21,557 nt of DNA from ASMP01 sp035282925 (GTDB lineage Archaea > Nanobdellota > Nanobdellia > Pacearchaeales > GW2011-AR1): positions 1 to 21,557 of the forward strand of contig DATEUW010000006.1 in the NCBI GenBank assembly GCA_035282925.1. Direction: 5' to 3'. Below, one piece after another: positions 13,302-20,375 of the stretch (its first letter is position 1; each line of letters starts with the position of its first letter). Under the pieces are notes generated by a model. The model did not search any database and had not been told where the DNA came from. It saw nothing but the letters and a program-made list of their open reading frames with translations. A program made the position numbers and the translations under genes.

Positions 13302-14912
13302 CTAAAACATCTCGTCAGGGCTTCTAGAAGCTCTTCCAAAATCGTTGCTGCTTTTTCCTTTAGAGGCAATCACGTCATCAATCCTGAGAATCATCATCGC
13401 CACTTCTGATGCAGAGTTTATCGCCTGCGTCTTTATTTTCAATGGCTCTATTATTCTAGCCTCAAGAACATTTTCTATCCTGTTGGTGAAAAGATTCAGG
13501 CCGGCATTTCTCTCCCCCGAATCGTGCCTTGATTTTAGTTCTGTAATCACATCTATGGGATCCATGCCTGCGTTTTCCGCGAGAGAAGACGGTATGAACT
13601 CAAGCGCAGATGCAAATTCCTCGACAGCCAGCTGCTCTCTTCCGCTTAGGCTTTGACCAAATTCCCTGAGCCTTTTTGCAAGCTCCATCTCGACAGCCCC
13701 GCCTCCTGTAACAACAAGGCCAGACTCCAGAGAGCATGCGACATCTCCCAAGCCATCCTTGATTGCCCTCTCAATCTCATCGATGACGTGCTCTGTGCCT
13801 CCATGAATCAGTATCGTGAGCGCTTTTGGATTTTGGCAGCCGCGGATGTAAGTCAGAAAATCCTCTCCATGCCTGACTTCTTCAACGACATCGGCACTTC
13901 CAATCTCAAAGGGATTTAATTCTCCGAGGTTGCTGACTATCCTGGCTCCTGTGGCCTTTGAAATTTTCTCCATATCGCTCCGCGAAACTCTGCGGCACGC
14001 GTATATCTTTTCCTTGGCGAGGAGATACTGCGCAAAATCATCTATTCCTTTCTGGCAGAAAACTACATTGGCTCCGGAGAGCTTTACCTTCTCTATCATG
14101 TCCCTTATCTCTCTTTCTTCCTGCTCGATAAAACCATGGAGCTGCTCTGGGCTGGAGATGGATATCTTTGTTTCAATTTCAGGATTTCTCAACTCGAGGG
14201 GGAAATCTATGAGGGCTATTTTCGAACCTTTTACCAAATTTGGCATGTCCTGTGAAATCCGGGATTTGTCTATCACAATTCCGGAGATTAACTCTGTATC
14301 TTTTATTCCGTCTCCCTTGGATTTTTCTATCTTTATATCATCGAGATTTACTTTTCCGTGATTCTCTATCTGCTTTACTGCCTTCACGATTATGTCTGCG
14401 AACCATTCCCTGGAATCCTCTGCTCCCTTTCCCGTCATTGCGGTCATCGCAACCTGTTTCAAAATATCCTCATCGCCAGGAGTTATCCTCAAAGCTATGT
14501 CCTTAAGAATCTCCTGCGCTTTTTCAGAAGCCAGCCTGTAGCCCTTTGTGATGACTGTCGGATGTATTTTCTTGTCAAGCAGTTTCTCGGCGTTTTCAAG
14601 AAGTTTTCCTGCAATCATCACTGCTGTCGTTGTTCCGTCGCCGACTTCGCTTTCCTGGGTCTTTGCAATTTCAACCATCATCCTCGCAGCCGGATGCTCT
14701 ATCTGCATTTCCTCGAGGATTGTAACCCCGTCGTTCGTAACAGTTATGTCGTTTGTAGGAGAAACAAGCATCTTGTCCATTCCCTTAGGACCTAGGGTCG
14801 TCTTTACAATCTCAGCCACCATCTTCGCAGCTAAGATATTGTTCCTCTGGGCGTCCTTGCCAAGGAGCCTCTGGACATCTTCAGGCATGAGAACCACTGG
14901 TTTTTCTGGCAT
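13302..14912 (-). CDS. ths: Thermosome subunit (group II chaperonin)
   Basis: 536 residues, full length for the family. ATP-dependent cytosolic folding chaperonin forming double rings. Motifs: LGPKGMDKMLV (40-50), TNDGVTILEEM, GDGTTTAV (91-98), MTAMTGKG and the C-terminal equatorial part with VTGGGAVEMELAKRLREF. The C-terminus is SPDEMF and lacks the Gly/Met-rich tail that many archaeal thermosomes carry. The region usually reading ENI near residue 24 is QRNNILAAK. Start at 14912 lies 3 nt after the previous gene, and the HTH gene follows closely, making a three-gene operon. It is the only chaperonin in the window. Confidence 0.97.
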   Translation of the reverse strand: MPEKPVVLMPEDVQRLLGKDAQRNNILAAKMVAEIVKTTLGPKGMDKMLVSPTNDITVTNDGVTILEEMQIEHPAARMMVEIAKTQESEVGDGTTTAVMIAGKLLENAEKLLDKKIHPTVITKGYRLASEKAQEILKDIALRITPGDEDILKQVAMTAMTGKGAEDSREWFADIIVKAVKQIENHGKVNLDDIKIEKSKGDGIKDTELISGIVIDKSRISQDMPNLVKGSKIALIDFPLELRNPEIETKISISSPEQLHGFIEQEEREIRDMIEKVKLSGANVVFCQKGIDDFAQYLLAKEKIYACRRVSRSDMEKISKATGARIVSNLGELNPFEIGSADVVEEVRHGEDFLTYIRGCQNPKALTILIHGGTEHVIDEIERAIKDGLGDVACSLESGLVVTGGGAVEMELAKRLREFGQSLSGREQLAVEEFASALEFIPSSLAENAGMDPIDVITELKSRHDSGERNAGLNLFTNRIENVLEARIIEPLKIKTQAINSASEVAMMILRIDDVIASKGKSSNDFGRASRSPDEMF

Positions 14913-14915
14913 TTT

Positions 14916-15362
14916 TTATCTTGAATATCGAAGCGGGATAGTTCTCCCCCTTTCGGTCAATTTAATTATTTTATCTGCTGAACTGTCAGGATCACGATTT
15001 AATTCAACCAACATTGCTCTCTGAAGTAAAAATAAATAATGGGAGATAATCATTTGGTAAGTGTTATCCTGCCCATTCACTAAATTATTATAAGAAATTT
15101 CCTTTTTTCCTCTTAGTTCTTTTAATAGGGCTAAAGCAACCTCGTCATTCTTTACCTGTTGTTCGGCAACATCGGGCATGGTCTCAAGAATAAAAATGTG
15201 GGCTCCAAGATCACTTAATTTTTTTTCTAATTCGCTTTTCTGATTCTTAAATTCATTTAGTCTTCTTAATTTATCTTGAAGAGGCATTTGCATATAGGGA
15301 GTGAATTCTTTCATAAGCCTTGTAATTCTTTCCCTAAATTGTTCGTTTCCAGGCATATCCAT
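14916..15362 (-). CDS. Unknown protein upstream of the thermosome
   Basis: 148 residues, no membrane segment. The N-terminal half is helical and charged (FRERITRLMKEFTPYMQM, LRRLNEFKNQKSELEKKL), probably a short coiled coil at about 28-50. The C-terminal half (DNTYQMIISHYLFLLQRAML, ending KLTERGRTIPLRYSR) could be a small winged-helix-like domain. I do not recognise a family. It ends 3 nt before the thermosome start and shares its promoter, which may suggest a chaperone-related role. The start at 15362 could be wrong: TTTAAA lies only 20 nt from it but 26 nt from the second Met (15356), which fits the leaderless spacing seen elsewhere in the window. Confidence 0.72.
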   Translation of the reverse strand: MDMPGNEQFRERITRLMKEFTPYMQMPLQDKLRRLNEFKNQKSELEKKLSDLGAHIFILETMPDVAEQQVKNDEVALALLKELRGKKEISYNNLVNGQDNTYQMIISHYLFLLQRAMLVELNRDPDSSADKIIKLTERGRTIPLRYSR

Positions 15363-15379
15363 AACTCTTTATGGAATTA

Positions 15380-15385
15380 TTTAAA
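15380..15385 (-). promoter_or_regulatory. TATA box for the thermosome operon
   Basis: TTTAAA inside TGTTTAAATAATT on the minus strand, 26 nt before the ATG at 15356 and 20 nt before that at 15362. Confidence 0.5.
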
Positions 15386-15480
15386 CATTATGGTAATGAA
15401 ATAAAAATATTTTTTGAGTGTATCTAATCGGAATGTTTTTTGTCTGAAGGCTTTCAAAAATTTTTGGATTCATATAAATA

Positions 15481-15489
15481 TTTATAAAT
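15481..15489 (+). promoter_or_regulatory. TATA box for the CBS/zinc-ribbon gene
   Basis: TTTATAAAT centred 25 nt before the ATG at 15510, within the AT-rich intergenic region 15363-15509, which holds nothing else I can identify. Confidence 0.65.
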
Positions 15490-15509
15490 AAGTTCTTACT
15501 TTAAAATTC

Positions 15510-16073
15510 ATGGAAAACATCTTTGTTGCGGATGTGATGACCCGTGCACCAGTAACAGTCAAACCCGAAGAAACTCTTTTCAACTGCGCAAAAAAAATGG
15601 TCAGGGGAAAAGTTGGCAGCCTGCTTCTTGTCGATAAAAAAAAGCTGGTCGGGTTTATCAGCCAGAAGGATATTTTATGGGCTTTGGTTAAAAAATCAGG
15701 AAGAGATTTGTCAAAGATTAAGGCTGCTGATATTTCTCCTAAAAAGATTGTAACAATAAAACCAAATGCCACGCTTACCGAAGCCATAAACAGAATGGAA
15801 AAGTTAAAGTTTGACAGACTTCCTGTCGTTGAAAATGGTAAGTTATTAGGCCTGGTTACTGTAAGAGATGTTCTGGGTTTCCACCCCGAACTTTATCCTG
15901 AGCTCGAAGAGTATGCAAGAATCAGGGAAGAGCAGGAAAAGTTAAGAAGAATAAAAAAGGCAAAGGAGCTGGCAGTCATGGATGATGGTGTTTGCGAAGA
16001 ATGCGGGAAAAGAGGGATGCTTTACAGAATCCATGGAATGCTGGTTTGCGACTCCTGCAGAAGCTCAATCTAA
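15510..16073 (+). CDS. CBS-domain pair with C-terminal zinc ribbon
   Basis: 187 residues. Two tandem CBS domains: CBS1 (about 1-62) with VADVMTRAPVTVKPEETL, CBS2 (about 70-125) with ISPKKIVTIKPNATLTEAI and LPVVENGKLLGLVTVRDVLG. A charged helix (EEYARIREEQEKLRRIKKAK) and a zinc ribbon CEECGKRGMLYRIHGMLVCDSC (Cys162, 165, 180, 183) follow. CBS pairs bind adenine nucleotides or similar ligands and act as energy or ligand sensors. The fused ribbon suggests nucleic acid or protein binding. Leaderless start with TTTATAAAT 25 nt upstream. Target unknown; convergent with the next gene, 2 nt apart. Confidence 0.92.
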   Translation: MENIFVADVMTRAPVTVKPEETLFNCAKKMVRGKVGSLLLVDKKKLVGFISQKDILWALVKKSGRDLSKIKAADISPKKIVTIKPNATLTEAINRMEKLKFDRLPVVENGKLLGLVTVRDVLGFHPELYPELEEYARIREEQEKLRRIKKAKELAVMDDGVCEECGKRGMLYRIHGMLVCDSCRSSI

Positions 16074-16075
16074 TT

Positions 16076-16840
16076 TTATTTGTTAATAGGTGTTTTTTGG
16101 TCTTCGTGGTCTTTTATAATTCCAGTATTATCTGAAGTCTTTCCATTAGTCTCTTTTGGAACAGGTGCCGAGTAAATTGGTGTAAGATCATAACTAAAAC
16201 CAAGCTCCTCTGCTTTTTCCTTTACAAAGTCTTCCAGACTTAATCCTCTTTTTTGCGATTCAAATTGTGCTTCTTCCATATAGTTGATTCTAACAATCAT
16301 GTTTCTTATTGATTCAATTCCTCTTTTCCCTATTACACCGACCTCTTTGTTAGTTAGATCATAAGCTATTGACTGTATGTCCATGGGTGTTGCCTTGAAA
16401 AAATGTCTGAATTGTGGCAGACTTCCCATTGCTGTGGCAACTGAACTAATTGAATGAAAACTATAAAGGTAGTTAGGGTCGATTCTTACATTTCCTTTTT
16501 CTAAATAGAAAAATCCAGATTGTGTTCTTTTAATTTCCCATCCTTTAGGAGCATATATCTCTTCACTTGCAGTACCTCTTTCAATTAAGAGATCAACATC
16601 GATTTGGGGTGGTTCCCGAATATCTCTATGAAGGGTCTTGATTATCGGCCTGTAAACAAAACCACCTATTATCCATATCCTGCTCTGCCTTCCCATGTCA
16701 TAGGAATTTCTTCTGGCAATTTCAGATATCTCTGACCATTCTGGAAAATTATCCAGATACTCCTCAAAAATTTCTGTAAATTGTGACTTTTTTTTTCTAT
16801 TCTGGAGAGGATTTCCCATAAATTTAGAAGAGGCATCCAT
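16076..16840 (-). CDS. Poly(A) polymerase/CCA-enzyme head-like nucleotidyltransferase
   Basis: 254 residues. RIWIIGGFVYRPIIKTLH followed by PPQIDVDLLIERG gives the hGG...DxD pattern of the Pol-beta nucleotidyltransferase superfamily (Gly59-Gly60, Asp81, Asp83). Further on, PMDIQSIAYDLTNKEVGVIG then RGIESIRNMIVRI parallels the class II CCA-enzyme/poly(A) polymerase head (FTINALAYDxxxxxxIDPFGGxxDL). Asp121 in VRIDPN could be the third carboxylate. Archaeal CCA-adding enzymes are class I, so this is something else: an RNA, protein or small-molecule nucleotidyltransferase, possibly inactive. The C-terminal 40 residues are polar and probably disordered. Shares a TATA element with the divergent gene. 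Confidence 0.7.
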   Translation of the reverse strand: MDASSKFMGNPLQNRKKKSQFTEIFEEYLDNFPEWSEISEIARRNSYDMGRQSRIWIIGGFVYRPIIKTLHRDIREPPQIDVDLLIERGTASEEIYAPKGWEIKRTQSGFFYLEKGNVRIDPNYLYSFHSISSVATAMGSLPQFRHFFKATPMDIQSIAYDLTNKEVGVIGKRGIESIRNMIVRINYMEEAQFESQKRGLSLEDFVKEKAEELGFSYDLTPIYSAPVPKETNGKTSDNTGIIKDHEDQKTPINK

Positions 16841-16864
16841 CTATAAATATATATGTTCTTTTAG

Positions 16865-16876
16865 TTAAATATTTAA
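16865..16876. promoter_or_regulatory. Palindromic TATA element between divergent genes
   Basis: TTAAATATTTAA is a perfect palindrome in a 58-bp intergenic region. Its centre is about 28 nt before the plus-strand ATG at 16899 and about 30 nt before the minus-strand ATG at 16840, so one element could serve both directions. Confidence 0.6.
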
Positions 16877-16898
16877 ATCAAATTCAGCTTGTTTTGTA

Positions 16899-17408
16899 AT
16901 GCCGGAAAAAGAAACAATTTTTTCAAGTAAGATTAAATCCACTGGGATTTTTTCGTTCAAGGATTTCTACAAGTTCTGCTATGACTGGCTCAAGGAAGAG
17001 ACAGGTCTCGACCCAATAAGCGAGGACAAATATACTGAAAAAATTGACGGGGCTGTAAAAAAAATAGAAGTGGAGTGGACCGGTGGGGCAAAACTCACAG
17101 ATTACTTCAAATTTGAGGCAAAGGTCAAGATGAAAGCAGATAGCCTCAAGGAAGTTGAGATAAACCAGGGAGGAGCCAAGGTAAAAACAAACCAGGGTTC
17201 TGTAGAGACGGAAATAAAAGGAATTTTGGTTAGGGACTACGAAGGGAAATTCGAAACAAGCGCATTCAAAAAATTTCTCCGCGGGATTTACGAAAAATGG
17301 GTGATCCCCTCAGCAATAGAGGAGTATAAGGGAAAAATTTCAGAATCCTGCGACAAATTCCTGAACCAGGCAAAGGCTTATCTTGATCTGGAAGGAAAAA
17401 AGATGTAA
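16899..17408 (+). CDS. Unknown 169-residue soluble protein
   Basis: No signal or membrane segment. Starts MPEKETIFSSKIKSTGIFSF, and contains FKDFYKFCYDWLKEETGLDP and a set of alternating polar/hydrophobic strands (KKIEVEWTGGAKLTDYFKFE, VETEIKGILVRDYEGKFE). A helical end follows (FKKFLRGIYEKWVIPSAIEE). The pattern suggests a helix-capped antiparallel beta sheet. I think I have seen close relatives in small-genome archaea, but cannot name a family. Single-gene unit, divergent from the nucleotidyltransferase-like gene. Function unknown. Confidence 0.78.
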   Translation: MPEKETIFSSKIKSTGIFSFKDFYKFCYDWLKEETGLDPISEDKYTEKIDGAVKKIEVEWTGGAKLTDYFKFEAKVKMKADSLKEVEINQGGAKVKTNQGSVETEIKGILVRDYEGKFETSAFKKFLRGIYEKWVIPSAIEEYKGKISESCDKFLNQAKAYLDLEGKKM

Positions 17409-17436
17409 TTTTGTGCTGTAAAAGACAACCGAAATA

Positions 17437-17446
17437 CTTAAATATA
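17437..17446 (+). promoter_or_regulatory. TATA box for the surface protein gene
   Basis: CTTAAATATA centred 24 nt before the ATG at 17466. Confidence 0.6.
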
Positions 17447-17465
17447 AAATTCCTCTGATTTTTAC

Positions 17466-18854
17466 ATGAAAAAGTTGGTTTTTTTGAGCCTGGTATTTCT
17501 GCAGGTGTTGATTCTTCTTCCAAATATACTCGCGATAGACCTTGAGGTTGGAAAGATAAGCCAGAACGAGGTGCTGATAGCAGATTTGGAAAGCCCTGTT
17601 GCCGTCTTTGACATCAACATAACGAATAACGGGCCTTCCGGCAATTTTGAATTTTATAATCTTGCTGGATTCAGCATGTCTCCTACAAAAATCACTCTAA
17701 ATTCCGGGGAAACAAAAGAGATTCAGCTTTCCCTGGCTCCCATAGGAAAAATTTCCCAGAGGGGATTTTACACCATTCCCTATTTCATAAGAGCGGCAGA
17801 CACAAGTGAAATCGAAGAAAGCTTCACCTTCAAAATCATAGAGCTTCGGGAGGCTTTCGAAGTTGGCTCAGGAGACGTCGATCCCGAGTCCCAGTCCATA
17901 GATATATTCATAAAAAATCTCGAAGATTTTGATTTTGGGGATGTGAATGTGAAATTTTCCTCAGCCTTCTTTAACATTGAGGAAGACTTCGTGATTGGGC
18001 CAAGGGAGACAAAAAGAATACCTGTCCAGCTCAACCAGGAAGATTTCAAGAGCCTGATGGCAGGCTTTTATACATTGGAGGCAGATTTAACTGCTCTTGG
18101 AAGAGAAACGAGTGTCGAGGGAGTGATAAGATTTGTGGAAAAAGACATCCTTACAACAACAAAAAAAGATTACGGCTTCCTGATAAACACGCAGATAATT
18201 GAAAAAACAAACGAAGGAAATACTATCACAGCCTCAGAGACAGTGATCAAGAAAAACCTGATTTCAAGATTATTCACAAGTTTCAGCCCTACTCCCGATA
18301 TAGTTGAGCGGGACGGTTTCAGCGTTTATTACAGCTGGACCAGGGACATAAATCCCGGAGCCACCCTTGAAATAGAAGTGAAGACCAACTGGCTGTTCCC
18401 GCTCATCTTGATTTTATTTGTTGTTGCGATAGTTGTGTTTGTGAGAAGATATACAGGGACAAACCTTGTTCTGAGAAAAAGGGTTTCCTTCGTGAGAGCC
18501 AAAGGAGGAGAATTCGCTCTTAAGGTTTCTGTCTCGGCGCATGCCAGGCAGCGTGTGGAAAGGGTGAATCTGGTGGAAAGGCTTCCTCCGCTGGTCAGCC
18601 TCCATGAAAAATTCCTCGGAGAGCAGCCGACAAGGGTTGATTCCAAGAACAGGAGGATAGAATGGAACTTCGAGAAGATGGAGGCAGGAGAAGTAAAGAT
18701 AGTCTCATATATAGTCTATTCCAGGGTGGGGGTTGTTGGCAAATTCGCATTGCCGACAGCAACAGCGATATTTGAAAAAGATGAGCAAATCAAGGAAGTC
18801 GAGTCCAACAGGGCTTTCTTTATCGCCGAACAGAGACCAAGGCCAGAGGAATAA
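17466..18854 (+). CDS. Membrane-anchored extracellular beta-domain protein
   Basis: 462 residues. Signal peptide (1-23, cut likely after LLPNILA), an extracellular part of two or three Ig-like beta domains (about 24-300) with the NPxTF-like pattern AVFDINITNNGPSGNFEFYN and GETKEIQLSLAP, a membrane helix (about 308-327) and a basic stop-transfer RRY. A second beta-rich region (about 340-462) then follows on the opposite side. The first domains resemble the COG1470/NEW3 group of archaeal exported proteins. The C-terminal part also has the look of a conserved-repeat beta domain (VERVNLVERLPPLVSL, WNFEKMEAGEVKIVSYIVY). Cell-envelope role inferred; no enzymatic motif seen. Confidence 0.8.
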   Translation: MKKLVFLSLVFLQVLILLPNILAIDLEVGKISQNEVLIADLESPVAVFDINITNNGPSGNFEFYNLAGFSMSPTKITLNSGETKEIQLSLAPIGKISQRGFYTIPYFIRAADTSEIEESFTFKIIELREAFEVGSGDVDPESQSIDIFIKNLEDFDFGDVNVKFSSAFFNIEEDFVIGPRETKRIPVQLNQEDFKSLMAGFYTLEADLTALGRETSVEGVIRFVEKDILTTTKKDYGFLINTQIIEKTNEGNTITASETVIKKNLISRLFTSFSPTPDIVERDGFSVYYSWTRDINPGATLEIEVKTNWLFPLILILFVVAIVVFVRRYTGTNLVLRKRVSFVRAKGGEFALKVSVSAHARQRVERVNLVERLPPLVSLHEKFLGEQPTRVDSKNRRIEWNFEKMEAGEVKIVSYIVYSRVGVVGKFALPTATAIFEKDEQIKEVESNRAFFIAEQRPRPEE

Positions 18855-18863
18855 AAGATAAAG

Positions 18864-19358
18864 ATGAATGCGAAAGACATAATAAAATACGGGCATCTTC
18901 ATGTTCTTGAGGCTGTTAAAGGAATTGGCTATGAGGAATGGAAAAAGGTTGGAGTGACGACAAAATGGTCTATAAAAGATTTGATTGCCCACTTAGCATC
19001 TTATGAACATCTTCTCGAGGATGCTCTTAACTTTGTCTTAAAGCCAGGCACTCCCACGCCTTGTCTTGATAAAATGAACTCTGACTATGATGGTTTTAAC
19101 GACAAAGAAGTAGGACAGCGAAAAAATATGACGCCACAAGAGGTAATGAAAGAATACGCCGATATGCAAAAACGAGTAGCTGATATTATAGAAAAGACGA
19201 AGCCGGAGTTGTTGAGCAAAACCGGCACAATTCCGTGGTATGGCAGCGAGTATTCTCTTGATGACTTTATTGTCTATGCCAGCTATGGACACAAGGAAGG
19301 GCACATTGCTCAAATAAAAAGATTCCTAAAACAAAAAAAGAACTTTCAAAATATCTGA
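18864..19358 (+). CDS. DinB-superfamily protein
   Basis: 164 residues with the four-helix pattern of DinB/maleylpyruvate-isomerase-like proteins. The first helix holds GHLHVLEAVKGI, the second TKWSIKDLIAHLASYEHLLE, and the fourth YASYGHKEGHIAQIKRFLKQ. The His spaced HxxxH in the last helix plus a His in the second helix are the usual metal triad. These enzymes are typically thiol-dependent transferases or isomerases in bacteria; the substrate here is unknown. It starts 9 nt after the surface protein gene and has no obvious TATA of its own. The bacterial-type family suggests lateral transfer, but codon use does not stand out by eye. Confidence 0.85.
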   Translation: MNAKDIIKYGHLHVLEAVKGIGYEEWKKVGVTTKWSIKDLIAHLASYEHLLEDALNFVLKPGTPTPCLDKMNSDYDGFNDKEVGQRKNMTPQEVMKEYADMQKRVADIIEKTKPELLSKTGTIPWYGSEYSLDDFIVYASYGHKEGHIAQIKRFLKQKKNFQNI

Positions 19359-19615
19359 GATTTATGATTAAGAATGGTTTCAAGTCTTTTCTTTGCTTTA
19401 TCTGAAGAAAATTTTCCTCCATTTAACCTTTCCGCCAAATTAGTTACCTTTTTGCAGATGTTTTCTATATCCTCATCACTGATTCCTTTCTTGCCGATGA
19501 GAAAATATCTGCCGTTCCCAGAATTATTTTTCCTGGCTTCTTCGTATAGGCTATCATCCATTACAAAGGGGCAAAGGCGCCCTGCAGATTCGTATACGAT
19601 AATTCCCCATGCCAT
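19346..19615 (-). CDS. Unknown 89-residue protein
   Basis: MAWGIIVYESAGRLCPFVMD, then a helical second half (ISDEDIENICKKVTNLAERL, SSDKAKKRLETILNHK). No membrane segment. Supported as a gene by the TTTAAA 26 nt before its ATG. Its end overlaps the convergent DinB gene by 13 nt. I do not recognise it; the single Cys15 gives no clear motif. Confidence 0.62.
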   Translation of the reverse strand: MAWGIIVYESAGRLCPFVMDDSLYEEARKNNSGNGRYFLIGKKGISDEDIENICKKVTNLAERLNGGKFSSDKAKKRLETILNHKSQIF

Positions 19616-19638
19616 GAAGATTACCTGAACAACAAAGC

Positions 19639-19644
19639 TTTAAA
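19639..19644. promoter_or_regulatory. TTTAAA element shared by tRNA-Tyr and the divergent 89-residue gene
   Basis: TTTAAA is self-complementary. Its centre lies 26 nt from the minus-strand ATG at 19615 and 27 nt from the first base of the tRNA at 19669, so the same TATA box can serve both. The other TTTAAA at 19659-19664 is too close to the tRNA. Confidence 0.55.
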
Positions 19645-19668
19645 AATCCTTTTACTTTTTTAAAAATA

Positions 19669-19871
19669 CCCCGCATAGCTCAGTGGTAGAGCGCTCGGCT
19701 GTAGTTTATGTAAGGAACCAAGGTTCCTTGACACTCAACCTCCTTTACAGGAAAGTTGATAGGACTAAGGTGGAGATTCAATTATGATTACTATGAAACC
19801 CTAAAAGCCGAAAAATCGAGTTCGAAATAGCAGAACCCGAGAGATCCCCAGTCCGATTCTGGGTGCGGGGA
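19669..19871 (+). tRNA. tRNA-Tyr (GTA) with intron
   Basis: Exon 1 (19669-19704): acceptor CCCCGCA, D-arm GCTC-AGTGGTA-GAGC, anticodon stem CTCGG, loop CTGTAG with anticodon GTA at 19701-19703. Exon 2 (19836-19871): C38, stem CCGAG, variable AGATC, T-arm CCCAG-TCCGATT-CTGGG, acceptor TGCGGGG, discriminator A. All four stems pair fully. C1-G72 with A73 is the archaeal/eukaryotic Tyr identity. No CCA is encoded. Odd: T-loop position 55 is C, where U (pseudouridine) is almost universal. Carries a 131-nt insert after position 37. Confidence 0.9.
19705..19835 (+). other. tRNA-Tyr intron, 131 nt, position 37/38
   Basis: Splice sites fit a bulge-helix-bulge: exon CTGT (19699-19702) pairs with intron GCAG (19830-19833) as the 4-bp central helix (one G-U). 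Three-base bulges AGT and AAC are each cut after the second base, and the anticodon stem is the outer helix. The inner intron helix is weak, so this is a relaxed motif. The insert folds: AAGGAAC-CAAG-GTTCCTT (19712-19729) and TCAAC...GTTGA (19735-19759) around TCCT-TTAC-AGGA. AGCCG at 19806-19810 can pair with exon CGGCT, competing with the anticodon stem. Confidence 0.72.
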
Positions 19872-19909
19872 TAATTTTATAATTATAAAGTTACAACAGA
19901 ATAGAAAGA

Positions 19910-19917
19910 TTTATAAA
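19910..19917 (+). promoter_or_regulatory. TATA box for the 103-residue gene
   Basis: TTTATAAA centred 25 nt before the ATG at 19939; fixes that start over a TTG at 19924. Confidence 0.6.
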
Positions 19918-19938
19918 AAAAGATTGAATGTGTTTTTT

Positions 19939-20250
19939 ATGGATTTATCAAGAATAGTACTACATAGTGTAAGAGCAGATAAAGCTAAAGAATTTATTAG
20001 GGCACTTGAAGAGCTCCCCGATGAAACAATTAAAGGTGATTCACATCCTGATAAAATTAGTGCTTACCCAGATGCTTATGATGAAGAAAATGGGATTGAT
20101 TTAAATGTTCGGTACACTCCTTTAGAAGAACCAGAATCAATCATATTTTCTGTTCCTGCAAATAGCACATCCACACCAATTGAAGATGGTATTGAATTTA
20201 AATATAAGGGAAAGTCTTATAGATTAAGAAGATCTTTATGTACATACTAA
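19939..20250 (+). CDS. Unknown 103-residue protein
   Basis: Starts MDLSRIVLHSVRADKAKEFI; acidic overall, with a middle region DKISAYPDAYDEENGIDLN and beta strands at the end (SIIFSVPANSTSTPIEDG, FKYKGKSYRLRRSL). No membrane segment. Leaderless start 25 nt after TTTATAAA, 68 nt after the tRNA. No family recognised. The intergenic 20251-20375 after it holds a 21-codon open frame (20262-20327) that I do not call, and the next promoter. Confidence 0.65.
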   Translation: MDLSRIVLHSVRADKAKEFIRALEELPDETIKGDSHPDKISAYPDAYDEENGIDLNVRYTPLEEPESIIFSVPANSTSTPIEDGIEFKYKGKSYRLRRSLCTY

Positions 20251-20347
20251 AATAAGTTATTATGACTAATTCTCCAACTGATTACTTTTCATCTGAGCAG
20301 GTCGCGGGATTTTATTCTTCAAAATAACCATTACAGAGTAATAATCC

Positions 20348-20355
20348 TTAAATAT
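20348..20355 (+). promoter_or_regulatory. TATA box for the Tyr/Gly-rich protein genes
   Basis: TTAAATAT centred 24 nt before the ATG at 20376. Confidence 0.6.
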
Positions 20356-20375
20356 CCCTGATAACCATAAAAATA

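Noticed and set aside
13345..14795. Several long plus-strand open frames
   Set aside because: All lie antisense within the well-conserved thermosome gene.
19705..19835. Group I intron in tRNA-Tyr
   Set aside because: 131 nt is too short for the catalytic core and I see no ordered P3-P7 segments; the splice sites fit position 37/38 with a bulge-helix-bulge.
19705..19835. Box C/D guide RNA inside the intron
   Set aside because: ATGATTA at 19774 resembles box C, but no CTGA box D is present.
20262..20327. 21-codon open frame with ATG after the 103-residue gene
   Set aside because: No TATA or Shine-Dalgarno in a suitable place and no recognisable motif.
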